A stretch of DNA of 64,000 bases from Plenodomus lindquistii (taxonomy: Eukaryota; Ascomycota; Dothideomycetes; Pleosporales; Leptosphaeriaceae), in NCBI GenBank assembly GCA_025504975.1, contig JANUWI010000001.1, positions 3,348,001 through 3,412,000 of the forward strand, written 5' to 3'. Shown in pieces: positions 51,701 to 63,799 of the stretch. The translations under genes were made by a program, and so were the position numbers. The stretch's first letter is position 1, and the number at the start of each line of letters is the position of its first letter. The notes under the pieces are model-generated. The model had not been told where the DNA came from. It was given only the letters and a program-made list of their open reading frames with translations, and made no database searches.

Positions 51701-54025
51701 TCAACCGAATGTATACCCCATATTCGCGGTATTTCCTTGTTGGATACCAGGATTCATCGGGCCGATAGGGATGGTTGGAAAGTTACTGTTCGAGAACTCG
51801 AAACCGGCTGCCCAGTCGTAATCTGGAAATTGATCCAGCATCGGTGGTACGTTGTATTCAGAGCCGTCCCATCCACCTTCGAAGCTCACAAGAGCAGGGT
51901 CTTGGAGTTGCGGATTCACTAGACTGGGATCGAATTTTGTTACGGGGTTTGGCATTCGCATTGTGGGATTGGGTATCTCCTGGAGCGGTTGCGAAGTATA
52001 CGCTTGCCCTGCTCGTTAGCATCTGTACAACTCAGAAGTGAAGAGTAACTTACAAGGCGTATTAGGTTGTGTGCCCTCGTGCGACGGCACTTGTGGATCT
52101 TCGCTGTTGTAGGGATTTTGCATGTTCCCGAACTCCTCTCGCCAATACCAGAACATGTCGTAGCTGATGCTCATACTCAGTCTAGTTCGCAGCCTTAGCG
52201 CGAGCGGCTCAATCCGTCCATCCTTTCTACGGAAGACCCTGTTACTGTGCCATAGATCCCTCATGATAAGGGCTGTCCGAATACCGATATCGCCTGGCTG
52301 CAAAGACACATTCTTCAGAAATTGCACGGCATGGTGGAATGCTTGCTCTCCTACTGCAACGTCCAAATGCTGCGCAAGTGAGCTGCGCACGAGCCTGAGA
52401 ATGGTAAAGCCAGCGAGCGCAATGGTCCTGTCGATAAAAGATTGCGATACCGAAGGAAGGGACGTTTGACCCGTCATGGTCATATTGGATGCTGTCTCGA
52501 TGACGCCTACACACAGCGAAAAGAGCCGAGAGAAACCATCCATGTCTGGTCCAGGGTTGGTGGGGTGGGCAAAGAAGTGAAATGCCATGATGTGGACGCG
52601 AGCACAGCTCAGTTGTAACGAATCTGACTGGTTAGTGGGCGGGAATTCCAGAAAGCAAGAGCATAAGCTTACCGAGCACGCTTGGGGAGGAGTTGGCCAA
52701 GCTAAGCAGCTGTGAGTCGAAAATACTGATGAGTGATCGCAATACTCGGACATCGCAGTTGATGGATTGCAGGTTAGTCTTGCCCATGGCTACCATTGCA
52801 CGAAGTAAGATGATGAAGACTTTATGCAGATACTGTAAGTCGGCCGGAAGATATGGGACCATATCTTCTCTCTCACGTTCGTCGCCATCGAAGAAAGACT
52901 CGGCAAGCGGTGGTATTCCTTCAGCGCAGCTTGTTCTTTTCGATATCAGCATGCAAGATTTACCTATACGACGGATTAGAAGCACGTACCGTATGGACAC
53001 GATCACACAGCACAGCCACAATCTGGCCCGCGAAATCTTCAGGTCTTGATCTTTCTTAAGTGGCATTCTCGCAAAATCTTGGCCCTCGCCAGAGATGTGA
53101 AGACCAATCTGAGTCGCCAGATGCACTGCGGAGCCACACATCAGATGAGTCATGTCTTTGTACATGGAGTTGGTTGGTAATCGCCAGGTACAAAGAATGA
53201 GGAGTCCCTGAATGACGGGTATTGGCGAGGAGCGCAATGCCATTGAAGAAAATGCTAGGGGGGCGATGTGTTGACTGGTCTTTTCCAGAACCATCGGATC
53301 CTCGGTGTATCGTCTTGACCCCGTGACCACCACAGCCCAGAACAGAAACGGAGAAAGCTCGTGGTACTCATTGGGTCCTAATGACGGATCTAAAATGGGA
53401 AAAAGTGGGTGATATTGGGTGAAGAAGCTGTAAGATGTATCAGTCATTCAGGTTCAAAACTCATTCCCACCGTACTCACAGTGTAAAGCAATCATCGATT
53501 TTCTTGGCGTCAAGCAAATAGCCATCTACGTAACGCGGCAGCGTTGCGCGATTGTCTGAACCTTTCCTCGTCGGCGGTCTTGACTCGAAAGCTGGTGAGA
53601 GAGACTGTGATCCTTCGGTCCTGCCAGAGGGATCGGAATATGTTCCGGAAGCATGCTCATGCGGAGTATAATTGTGCATGTCAACATTTGGCGACGCTGT
53701 CGTTGATTGAGTGTGGTTTGGGTCACCGGGATTCTGCCTTAGATTCCATCTCAATTCTTCGAGCTCTCGTCGCATCTCAGCTTTGGTTTGGCGCAAATTC
53801 CTAGTTGACGTAGGAAGAATCCTGCATTCCAGTCCCATTTTCTTGCAACGCCCACACGGATCGTGTGGTGTTTTATGCTGCTCGACATCGCAGCGAATCT
53901 ATCAGGTCAGCCATGATGCCCATAATGGGTGGGGGCGTACGTGTTTGCTGGTGTTGAGGTACTTTTTGCTGTCGGCACTCCACGCAAGCCTTCCTTCGAG
54001 GGGTGGTCATGCCTGTATGATTCAT
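51701..54025 (-). CDS. Zn2Cys6 transcription factor, possibly War1-like
   Basis: Six exons, 54025-53963, 53898-53480, 53427-52990, 52935-52673, 52623-52054 and 52008-51701, give 686 aa with all phases matching. The zinc cluster is C14-x2-C17-x6-C24-x11-C36-x2-C39-x6-C46 (KACVECRQQK, IRCDVEQHK, PCGRCKKMGLEC), split by the first intron. A coiled-coil linker follows (NLRQTKAEMRRELEELRWNL), then a fungal-specific regulatory domain (FFTQYHPLFPILDPSLG, SMALRSSPIPVIQGLLILC, HLATQIGLH, ARLWLCCVIVS). The C-terminus is acidic and aromatic (PMLDQFPDYDWAAGFEF), a likely activation region. The linker and cluster resemble War1, a regulator of weak-acid resistance; this is a tentative assignment. An ATG at 54010 is an alternative start. 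It may control the neighbouring minus-strand enzymes. Confidence 0.88.
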
Positions 54026-57000
54026 CTAGTTGGTATCCACAATCGGTCGACGAGTCGCGCTCTGTAACGCAATGCTGCTTAATCGGCGAAGATAGGCACG
54101 TATATAGGGATTTAAGGTAGAGCTTGCGCCGCCCTGAAGGACGCGGAGGCGAACCACAGTTGCTATTAGCTTTTTACGTCGTCATCAGGCTCTTCTGCGC
54201 CGGTGCGAATCGGAGGGCGGGGAGTATGACCGAGGGAAGGCCGGTTGTGGTCACCTTTCTGACCCTTTGTTCTGTCTTCTGGTTTCAGAGATTTTCAGGC
54301 TGCCTGGCCGCGCGCCTGCAGTGTCTAAGTTCCTCTTATAAATCCAGAGATCTAGTCTGGGGTCGTTGCGCAGTGGAGCTAAACAAGTCGTGGCTGTTTG
54401 TGTGGTTGATGCTTGCATGAGGGTCAGCCAAGGGATTTTCCGGATCCACCGCGCCAGGCCGCTTTGGTTTAGATGACTTCACTCACCAACCTCGATGAAC
54501 CATTGCGTTCAAGAGTCGTCAACGCTCAGGACTGCATCTCAACTCTAATGCGCCACATGGACTTTGCTACCTAGCGGTCCGATGAGAACCCCAACTTGAC
54601 GGCGCAGCAGCACAGTACGGCGTTTGAGGCCGCTCATGTCTCCTTACCAAGCCTCCTGCTTTTCTGACACCTGCCGCCATTTCCCTTGGAACGCCAAACG
54701 CACTGGGTGGAGCCCTTGTATGCACGGGTGTCGGACTGGCACGTAGCTTTCGTTTCTGTGCCTCTGCTTGGACTAGCTGGCGGAAAGCCCCTGATAGCTT
54801 CACTCTCAACCGCGGGCACCACGTGGAATTGGTGCGGACGCTTCAGCATTGGTTGAGAATAGACTTCGTACGAAGGAGCCGTAGCCACACACTAGCGATT
54901 TCCATGTCATGCATCCTGCGGAAGTTGCTTCCGATCGCCACAATCTTGTCGAGGACAGCTATCGATGGGTGGCTCAGTCGGGTTCGTAGGCAGATCGTGA
55001 GCAAGTGTCTGATTACCGAGTTTGGTGCGAACAGCTGTCATCAACCTGCAACATTCTGGGTAGCGCGGAAGTTTTTCGACAGCATGCAATGATCGACATT
55101 AGGAGAGATTACATAGGATGTGTGCATTTGTGGGCTTGGCCCGTTATCTTGTCCCTGGCCCCCAATGCATCGGCCGCGCAACCGAAACTGCACTATCCAT
55201 GCCTCACCTTCCTTCCCCGTGGTTTGCTTCTTCTCTACGGCTTCTAGGCGGAGGCTAGTCGAGACTGGACTACTGTCAGTATCAAGGCAAGATAACCGTC
55301 CCATTCAAGGCTTTCCTTTCTTCTCCCTTACCCCGTAGTTTGCCATGTGACCTTGATGCAATGCAGATCACGGCTCCAGCCTCCAGACGGACCTGCAGAT
55401 CATCTTCTTGCAATAAACAAGTCTCCTTTCACCGTTCAGCTTTGAATCTGGACCACATGACTTGTCTTTTTTGGCTTACGGCCGAGCTTGTGCACGTCGG
55501 ATGTATGCACGCGCTCTAACATTGCGTCCTGACTCTTAGGCCTACGTTCGCGTGCGCCGCACGGCACCCTCACCGCTTTTGTCCATATCAGGACTTTACA
55601 TGTCAAATACTAGTTCATGGTCAATCTCTAGAGTACCCCGAGAATACCCTAAGACAAACGATTCCACTTGTCGTATTGAGGGCAGAGCTGGTCGCAGATC
55701 GATCTTTTAACAATCTAGGCAATTCCGCATATATTCCGCCTCTCACGCAGATGATTGGTCCGGAACCTGCAGATCGTCTCAACCCTCGATAGTCTTCGAG
55801 TGCAGTAGTCTAAGAAATACGATTCTCACCGGAAAACGTACACAGCATCGACATCTCCTTATCAAACACTATATACTTGCAGGCATGCAGATCACCCGAG
55901 ACCTCAGGTGACATGTGATGATACGAGTGGTGTGCACTTCGTCCCACCCGCTCTGGTACATGGGTCGGGGAAGTTGTTCGGTATGTTTAGGACGGCTAGT
56001 TGATTCTACCGACTTGACAGCAAGACACGACTTGCTGTGAGTGTCAGAAAGCAAGGCGTGTACCTAGTCTACGGAGCCTAGTGCCGAGACACGACAGGGA
56101 GACGCGTCCGTCCAGCGCATCATGCTGGATTCCCTCACATACCGCCTCTTCTCACATATGCAAGAAAATAGCAAGGGTCCTCTAGGAGCTTTCGATCCAC
56201 AGACCCAACAAAGAGGCGATCAGCTGTGCTAGCTATAGGGCTGCAGGGGATAGCAATTCACTCTAAACAAGTTTTCAATTCATGAGATCTAACTAACTAA
56301 ATTGCAACATAGCTTGAGAGTAGAACGCTACACTTAGATGGAGAGCCATAGCGTCTACTGTGTCAATGCCATACACATACATATCTCTAGAGTCCCTCCT
56401 CTGAAATACCAAAGTACAAGCCCTATTTCCACCTACCAGCACTACAAAGCAGCCGATTAGGTATTCATTGCGTCCCCTTCCTGCCTTTCCCTACCGTACG
56501 AGCAAGAAACAGAAACACCCAATCCACACAGCAACGAAGACAAACACACCTAGACTTCAGATTATACGACAACGCTCCACATACCTGTCGAGTCTACCAT
56601 AACTGTAGATCAGGTACTGGGTTGTAGGTCTGGATTTAGGTGACGCGGAGAATAGAAGGGACTGACTAAATGAAGAGTGGAAGTTTGGTTGGGCGATGCA
56701 GTGCGTGGATGGTGCTGGTGATGGAGAAGAGGTGGGTTTTGCAGGTGGTGGATGTATAGGTACTGTGATATTAGGTTTACGGGACCACAGAGGACTAGGT
56801 CACGTTTATTGGTTGTGGAAAGGGGGCTGGTGTGACATCTCAAAGTACGTGTATGTACAGCATGTATGACACGTATTGATGATTGGAACCCCGCAGGCTG
56901 TGATTCTGTCTCTCCCTTGGTGTTTAAATGCATGTTTCCAGGTATGTGGGGGCGGGTGATACAGTATATTCTTCAAGGCCCGCTTTGCACTGTAGCAACG

Positions 57001-57482
57001 GCTAGGTACTACAATTAAGCTTGTTTAATTTGCGATTGCAATAATCAATTGCCATCACCGTCATCAAAATGACCCGTTGCTGTAACTCGGTGGCTAGTGT
57101 CACTTGACCAACAATCACTACACGCAAAAGAATTCATCGAACAAAACGGTGAATGTGGTATCTTTACGCCTCGCTTTATAGAAGACGCTGAGCCTGCTAA
57201 CGCCTCCCGCTTTTGCTATTCCAATAACTCCTAAACTAAAGACAGCGTTATTGGGCAACTTTCGGGCGATGGACCCCGCGATTCAGGACCATCTCGCGGC
57301 TTGGTAAACAAATTTGTTTATGCCCAATTCAATGGTTGTTGATCCAACGTCTGTGATGGTGCTTTTGCCAATCCTTCTGGCCACTCCTGGGACACTCGCG
57401 CGTTTGATTCTCGACAAGAGTCCCTCCGAGACTCCTCTCCAGCCGGTTTACACTGCTCTTCACGAACCTCATCACGCGGCAC
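54026..57482. other. Longest gene-free stretch, 3.4 kb
   Basis: No convincing gene, RNA or repeat was found on either strand between the Zn2Cys6 gene and gamma-tubulin. Base composition looks ordinary, so it is not an obvious AT-rich or point-mutated repeat block. It includes the 5' flank of the Zn2Cys6 gene and the 3' flank of gamma-tubulin. Confidence 0.5.
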
Positions 57483-59014
57483 CTAGCCAATCCTCTTGTC
57501 TTCTCCCTCTTCCGTCGGCACTGTTCCTTTTGTCAGATAATCTGCACCCTCCGCCTCCTCGTACTCCTCGATCAGGCCCTGGACGACTTCCTTAGCTTCG
57601 TCGAACTCGCCGAGACCGTCTTTGAAGGGGGCTTCGCGCTTGTAGCTTTCGAGGAAGGCGTTGCGTTTGCGGAGGGTCGAGTATTGTGCGACGATGCGCT
57701 TGAAGAGGGTGGCGATGCCGGTGTGATTTGCAAGCATGAGGCCAGAGACGCGGTGCGAAGAGGTGACATAAGGGGACTTTTTGGTGAGGGCTACTTGAAT
57801 GGACGCGGGGCCCCAGGGGATGAAAGTTGCGAGACGGCGTTCGCGGATGCGCATGAGTGATTTGTGGACCTGAGATGTTAGCAGATGCCGTGTAGTAGCA
57901 TGGGACAGGAACTCACGTCGGAGGGGTCTGCCTCTCCTTGGATGATGTTCAGAATCGACATGTAGCAGCTCTTCTTGGTCGGATTGGTGGACACCATGCG
58001 ATTCTTCGGTTGCAGTAATCGTCTCATGACGTCCAAGACGGTAGTCTTGCGAACGGTCTTTGCTTGCTCTACATTCTCGCCTGAGAAAGGTGTGTATGAA
58101 GTCATGAGGAAGTGGCAGCGTGGTGTGGGAATGAGGGACGCGACGATACCAACGAGGTCGTTGTGCATGTAGCCTGGGTATCGAAGTGTGGTGGTACTGG
58201 CGGACATGACTGTGGACACGAGCTGATTTGTCTGCTCGAACGAGGGGTTCATGACGTGCAATCGGTCTGCAGCAATCTTGGAGAGCGCTCCGTTGTCGAG
58301 TACAACCTGTTTCATTAGCTGCTGGACGCAAATGGCGGCGCACACTGTCAACTCACCACTGAATCTGCGTTTTGTGTCAACCGGCGCATACTGAGCAGAC
58401 TGTTGTATGGCTGGACCACGATATCGCCGTCTTGTGTATTCGGAAACACGCTGTACGTTTGAATGAGCTTCTTGGGAAATCTGTCGTTGAGGCGCTCGAG
58501 CATGTATGAGCCAAGACCTGAGCCAGTGCCGCCGGCGATGGAGTGCAGCATCATGAAGCCCTCGAGCGAGTCTGAGCCGTCGGCTTCTCGGTCAATCATG
58601 TCGAGAATGTCCTCGTGCACTTGCTCGCCCATGCTGTATCCCATGCCCCAGTTGTTGCCCGCGCCCGTGCCATCTTTGTGTATGTAGAAGTTCTCTGGAT
58701 TGTATATGTTCTTGTACGCGCTCGCCTGGATGGAGTTGAGCACTCTGGGCTCGAGATCCAGGAGAATGGCGCGTGGAATGTAGCGCGTGTCGTCGGATTG
58801 GTAGAAGAAGACGTCTTTGCGGTCACCGCCCTCGGTCGCAAAGTCCTCGAGGTTGCCGTCCTGGTTGATGCCGTGCTCCTGACACAGCTGCTGCCAGAAC
58901 TGCTGCCCGACGCTGTTGCCGCACTGGCCGGCTTGCAGCGTTATGATTTCTCTGTTGCCGTGTTAGTGGGCACGTGACAAGGGGCTGGGAGTGAATGGCG
59001 GCGGACCTGGGCAT
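57483..59014 (-). CDS. Gamma-tubulin
   Basis: Four exons, 59014-59007, 58951-58357, 58306-57917 and 57869-57483, give 459 aa, close to Aspergillus MipA. Gamma-tubulin nucleates microtubules at the spindle pole body. Diagnostic motifs: N-terminal MPREIITLQAGQCGNS, the GTPase loop GGTGSGLGSYMLERLNDRFP (Gly-rich signature of tubulins, ending as in the gamma class), NPENFYIHKDGTGAGNNW, QPKNRMVSTNPTKKSCYMS and FKRIVAQYSTLRKRNAFLE. The first exon is just 8 nt (Met, Pro and two bases of Arg) and its donor is GTCCGC, not the usual GTRNGT. The acceptor CAACAG and the exactly conserved protein start support the join. The C-terminal tail is acidic. Confidence 0.95.
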
Positions 59015-59283
59015 GGTGTTGTGGTTGGCGACTGGCGATGCGGCCGGGCAGCGATGTTGACGCGTAGTGGGGTCGGCGTCAGGTCGCGTCGCCTGAGGAC
59101 CCTTGCTTGCTTGCACTTGCTCCTCGTCTCTGCCTTCCCTCCTGCACCACCGTCATCATTGCATGCGATTGATATGAACCCCACAACGACAACAACCCAT
59201 GTCGCTTCATGCTTGACCACCATGTAATTCGTCACTGACGGTCATGCTAATGTTTCTCCGCTTGCTAAGTGTAGACCCTACCG

Positions 59284-60512
59284 CTATTCTTCCGCCGTCG
59301 ACTTGACCCTGACCAGCGACTTCTTCTGGAAGCCGAACATGAACGTGAAGAGGATAGAATAGATCAAAGCAAAGAAGTTCAGCCTCACCACATCCAGCCA
59401 TGTCTTGATGCTCACTCCATCCTTCGTTCCCTCGTGCCACGCCCGCCGCACATCCAGAAACAGCTTGGGGTCGTCCGTAATGACACCGTCTAGCCCGCGC
59501 CGTATATCCCACCGCATCATCGACTCCTCATTCACCGTCCACGCATACACTGGCCGCTGGTCTTCCTGGGCTTTTCGAATGAACAACCGTCCCCACGGCG
59601 TCATAAGCACCGCCTGATTCAGGTTGAAGGAGATGTTGGGTACGGTGAGGAAATATGACGCAATCGGGATCGAGAAGCCGATGTGTGAAACGGGAAACCC
59701 GGGTAGGTATTGCGAGCACAAGGGCAGATACTTCGCTGCCCAGCATCCGAGCACGATTCGCTCATGCCACGGCCGCGACGGCGAAGGGGGCACACTTTCT
59801 ATCGTCTCCGCGATCAAGCGCATTACATCGTTGGCATCATTGTCGAGCTACAGCCAGTCAGTATTCCATCTCGAAACATCTCCGACATGTCCATGTACCT
59901 TGATATCAAGCATCACCCAGATCTCTTCCAATCCGGGTTGGGCCAAGTACTCCAGCAGGTCGGCCAGGCGGGGTAACGATTCATGTGGCGCCTTCAGTGT
60001 TCGCAGTCCACTCAAGAACTCGTAGTCGCAATCTATGATCTTCTCCTCACGGCCGAAGCAGCGCTTCAAATCTTTGTCCTGCTAATTGTCAGTCTATGCG
60101 CTTCACTCATCCACATGGCGAACCCACATGCGACAACACAACAACGCCATCCTTGGTCAAATGTATATCGGTTTCCAGCCCTTCTGCGCCGACTTCCACG
60201 GCACCTCTGAAAGCGCCCATGGTGTTCTCTGGAAACTTCGCCTTGTACCCTCGATGCGCGATTGCCTGTGGTCTCCGACTTCCCGATACATCTTTACGAG
60301 CAAATGTGAAGGTAGCTGCCGCGATGTCAGTATACATCCAGTCGAAGCACTGTGCCATTCCTACCTGCAGGGAAACTCGTCCTTGGGCCAAGCAGTGGCT
60401 GCTCGACAATCTTATCCAGCTGCTTTGTCAAGCCCTCGAACACTGGAGGTACTCCAACAACCATGTTTTCGATAATCGGAGTCTGCACGTCAAACGCGCT
60501 GTCCGACTCCAT
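59284..60512 (-). CDS. Glycerophosphodiester phosphodiesterase, membrane-tailed (Pgc1-like)
   Basis: Four exons, 60512-60365, 60315-60128, 60078-59899 and 59847-59284, give 359 aa. The GDPD domain begins AIAHRGYKAKFPENTMGAF, with the catalytic His in HRG, and continues EGLETDIHLTKDGVVVLSHD (acidic metal ligands and second His). WVMLDIK, VYAWTVNEESMMRWDI and GLDGVITDDPKLFLDV are the later barrel strands. A hydrophobic C-terminal segment (RLNFFALIYSILFTFMFGF) with basic flanks could tail-anchor the enzyme. Yeast Pgc1, with the same build, cleaves phosphatidylglycerol to diacylglycerol and glycerol phosphate on lipid droplets or mitochondria; that role is likely here but inferred. About 50 residues precede the domain. 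The start at 60512 is the first in-frame ATG (MESDSAFDVQ). Confidence 0.9.
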
Positions 60513-62255
60513 CGTAATCACCGCTATGGTATGACGACGAGCGCTGCTGGCTAATATGCACTCAATAACCCCGAGATCCCGAAGAGACAGCGACGGTTCC
60601 GGGAATTAGCGATCGATTGCGCACGGGCGAATGACTCGCCTCAGTTGTCTGTCACGCGCAGATTTGATAAAGTACAAAGTACCGCAAGCTGACAGCAGCG
60701 ACGGCGGCGCGAAGCAATGAGATGAGAACACAACACTTGTACATCGCAACCTCCACCACGACCCGCAAGGACGCAGTCCAGCCCAGCGTATAAAATCTCT
60801 TGCTACTCTCGCGCCGCCCAGCGCGCGCAATAACCCACAGCCCCAAACCCAACATCGCAAAGCGCCCGCCATGCAGCCCTCAAACCCACCAAGACGAGAT
60901 GCTGAAATCGTCCCCAAGTCGTCATCCTCGTTTCCGGAATGGGTTTGGAGGAGTGTCGCGCTTAGACCATGTGTACTCAGATTGGCTGCCGGGCCTAGCT
61001 AAGCTTGTTCCAAGAGTGCTTCGACGAGGCTCGGATGTATCAGGTCCCGACACTACGCAGTGCGCGTTCCAGCTCGCGCATTCGACGTGTCAGCCGTGAG
61101 TTGGCAAGGCCGATGATTCGGCGGGGTTGCCTATCTGATGGGCAAGGACACACCGATGAAGGGATATCCCATCATACGTTCTTCATGCATATGTTCCGGC
61201 AAAATGTTCGAGCCCGGGTCTCAGATTGCGACAGCACGCATGCAGAGGGATCCGCTGTGCTGGACCGATCGACCGCTAGTGGGGCTTGTGGCAGGGCGAT
61301 CGTGACCCTTGTGCCATGGTAGTAGATGAGGGGCCAAAAGACGTCCTGCGTGTATGCAGGGTGTGCCGCTCTCTACAAACCGCTCTGTGTCTGGTGGATA
61401 CATACTATATGCAGTGTAAGACGCAAGTCTACAGAATCAGCAGCCTGACGGGTTATGTCTACACCTACCATGGGCCCAGACAGCAGTGGCGCGGATGTCA
61501 GCTCAACCGGGCGAGGCGCCTTTAACATCTGCACAAAAGTCTACGCCAAGTCAAGTATAGAGTTTTCCCTACCCACCGGGCCGCAGCACACTACGGCTGA
61601 GTTGACTTGCATGTCAGAAGCAGGGAATGTTTTCAAGAGCTGACAAGTTGGGACCGACCAGTGCTGAACACGGTTCACGGAAAAAGTATGTACTCTAGGC
61701 TTTGCACGGCTAGGCATCTAGCCTATTGCGGTTTATAAACGGTCAGGATTCCTGGCCTGCATTCGGTAAATTTGGATTCCGACTAGTAGATGTATTTTTG
61801 AATTACACGGCAGCTGCTCGCTTAGGACTACATACGCGGCTGCAGCGGTAGGGCATAGGTGTAGGCATGTTTGTATAGTCGGTATTGTCGGCATCCGAAG
61901 TGGTCGTAGTGACGTCCGATGATAACATAAATGTCGGTACGGTAACAGGGAAAGCTCTCTGCTCGTCTGTGTAGACTTTGTAGTGAGCAAGATAGTCTTC
62001 CTTGGGCAACAGGGTTGGTAGTCGATCAAATTACTTCGCAGCTGCTAGAGACACATTCTACACCGAGCACGTCTCGAAAGTGTATTTTCACACCGGCTTG
62101 TTGATGTGACCTAGAATAACTGACTAACCTCGTGTGCCGTGTATACTGCAAACGCATAATCGTCATAACAATCGTCGAATGCTTCAAGCCCTCTTTCCCA
62201 ATTTTTCAAGATTTCATATTTCGAATGCGTTGAACTTTGCAACCCCCCCTCCCAC
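60513..62255. other. Intergenic, no gene seen
   Basis: About 1.7 kb between the phosphodiesterase and the epsilon-COP gene. Short frames lack motifs; the last 150 nt are presumably the 3' UTR of epsilon-COP. Confidence 0.5.
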
Positions 62256-63381
62256 TCACGAAGCCACCTCAAACTTCGGACTATACTTCCCCGCCGCCTT
62301 CTTAAACTCTTCCTTCTTCTCCGCCCAATCCTGCAGCGCTGCATGGTCCGCCGCCACAGTCTGCAACTGCTCTTTAAGCTTCTCCGTCTCATCTCTCTTG
62401 CCCAACAGCGTGTTCAGCACGATTAGGTTTGCGATTGTGTCTGCGGAGTTTGCGTCGATGGCGAGGGCTTGTTGCAGTGCGGCTTCGGCTTCTGGTAGGC
62501 GGCCGAGATGGAGTTCGGAAACTGCTTGGGCGACGAGGGAGTGGGGGGATTGGGATTGGGAGGATGTGGCTAGTTCTTCGAAGACGTAGAAGGAGGATTG
62601 GTATTTTTCGCCGCCCTGGAGAGGTACGTTAGTATGCTGTATTGGGTGAGAGAGAGGGACGTGGAAGGGAGGGGACGTGGGGACGTACCTCGCGCATGCC
62701 AACCCAGCTCTCAGCGATGTTGACAAGTAGACTGTCTTGTGCCCATTTCCGTGCGCGTTGTGCTTCTTTGATGGCGAGATCTGTGCGGTTTTGGCGGAGG
62801 TGGATTTGCACGATGAGTGCTACACTGTTGTCGTGTTAGCCATGGTTCAGTACACTAACGTGGCCCGAGCAAATAGCTTGTATTGCGCAAATTTCAGTGC
62901 GACATGGGAGACGTACGCATCCAGACTCCCCTGGTGTTTACTCAACACATCCAGCGCGGCCTCTGTGTCCCCCGCCCTTTCCAACACCATCGCAGTACAC
63001 AACTGCACACTTAAATTCTCCTGGCCCTGCGTCTCGGCCAGCTTCTTCGCCTGCGCTACGACATCCTTGCCCTGCTCGTAGTCTGCTAGTAGCTTCACTG
63101 CGACAAGGTCTGGCGTCGTTTCGCTGGCGAGTTCGGTGGACACGGCTTTTGCTTGGCCGAGCGCAATCTGTGAGCGCAGTTGTAGGACGCGCACGGGGAG
63201 GCTGTTGGAGGCGGAGAAGGAAGACGTGTCGAAGTCGAGGACGGTTTGGTAGGCGCCGGCGTGGAAGGCCGAGTGGATGTTTATGAGCTCTGGGGTGGTG
63301 GGTTAGTTGGGGGGGGGGGGTGTTGTGGGGGAGACGGAGGGGATGGGGCAGCGCACCTCCTTCTGGAGAGTAGGGATCCAT
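62256..63381 (-). CDS. SEC28: Coatomer epsilon subunit (epsilon-COP, Sec28)
   Basis: Four exons, 63381-63357, 63289-62917, 62824-62689 and 62615-62256, give 297 aa, the normal size. Epsilon-COP stabilises alpha-COP in the COPI coat of Golgi-to-ER vesicles. The protein is a helical TPR-type solenoid: ELINIHSAFHAGAYQTVLDF at the start, VRVLQLRSQIALGQAKAVST, LVAVKLLADYEQGKDVV, IVQIHLRQNRTDLAIKEAQR, then HSLVAQAVSELHLGRLPEAE and SADTIANLIVLNTLLGK, all family hallmarks. It ends SPKFEVAS. The first exon carries only eight residues (MDPYSPEG), and the first intron contains an uninterrupted run of 12 C on the coding strand. The third acceptor was placed at 62825 because it alone keeps the phase and the VALIVQIHL helix. 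Confidence 0.93.
63309..63320. repeat. Twelve-G homopolymer in the epsilon-COP first intron
   Basis: Twelve consecutive G on the plus strand (C on the coding strand) lie about 20 nt from the intron acceptor. Such runs are unstable in length and error-prone to sequence. Confidence 0.8.
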
Positions 63382-63799
63382 CTTGTGAGAGTCTGGAAAG
63401 ATTGGCGAGGTTGTTACAGCTTAGTTGAAGTCGCAATGCTATGGCCAAGTCGTGGGGGAGATGCTGCATGTTGAAGCCACGAATGTGTTTGGCTTGTTTG
63501 GCTGGACCCTGATCGTTGCTTATTGGCTGGGCCTTGTCATGCCTTCTGTCCCCAAGGCATATCGCATCGACAGTCACAATCTGGCAGCATTCAATCCGTT
63601 GGGTACGAAGGAGCCTTATTTGTTGCATACCTAGCTTGGCTCATCAGGACACAATAAAAGCACGCAAGCATAGTTACAAAAAATCTTAATTACTCTTAGA
63701 GAATACACGCAGTATCAAGGGACGTATAGCTCTATTCTTATTACGATTTGATGACTACAGCGAGCAGCACTTATGACCTTGGTGACTCAATACTACATT
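63382..63799. other. Intergenic, no gene seen
   Basis: A 418-nt gap holding the epsilon-COP promoter and the 3' UTR of the partial gene at the edge. Confidence 0.5.
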
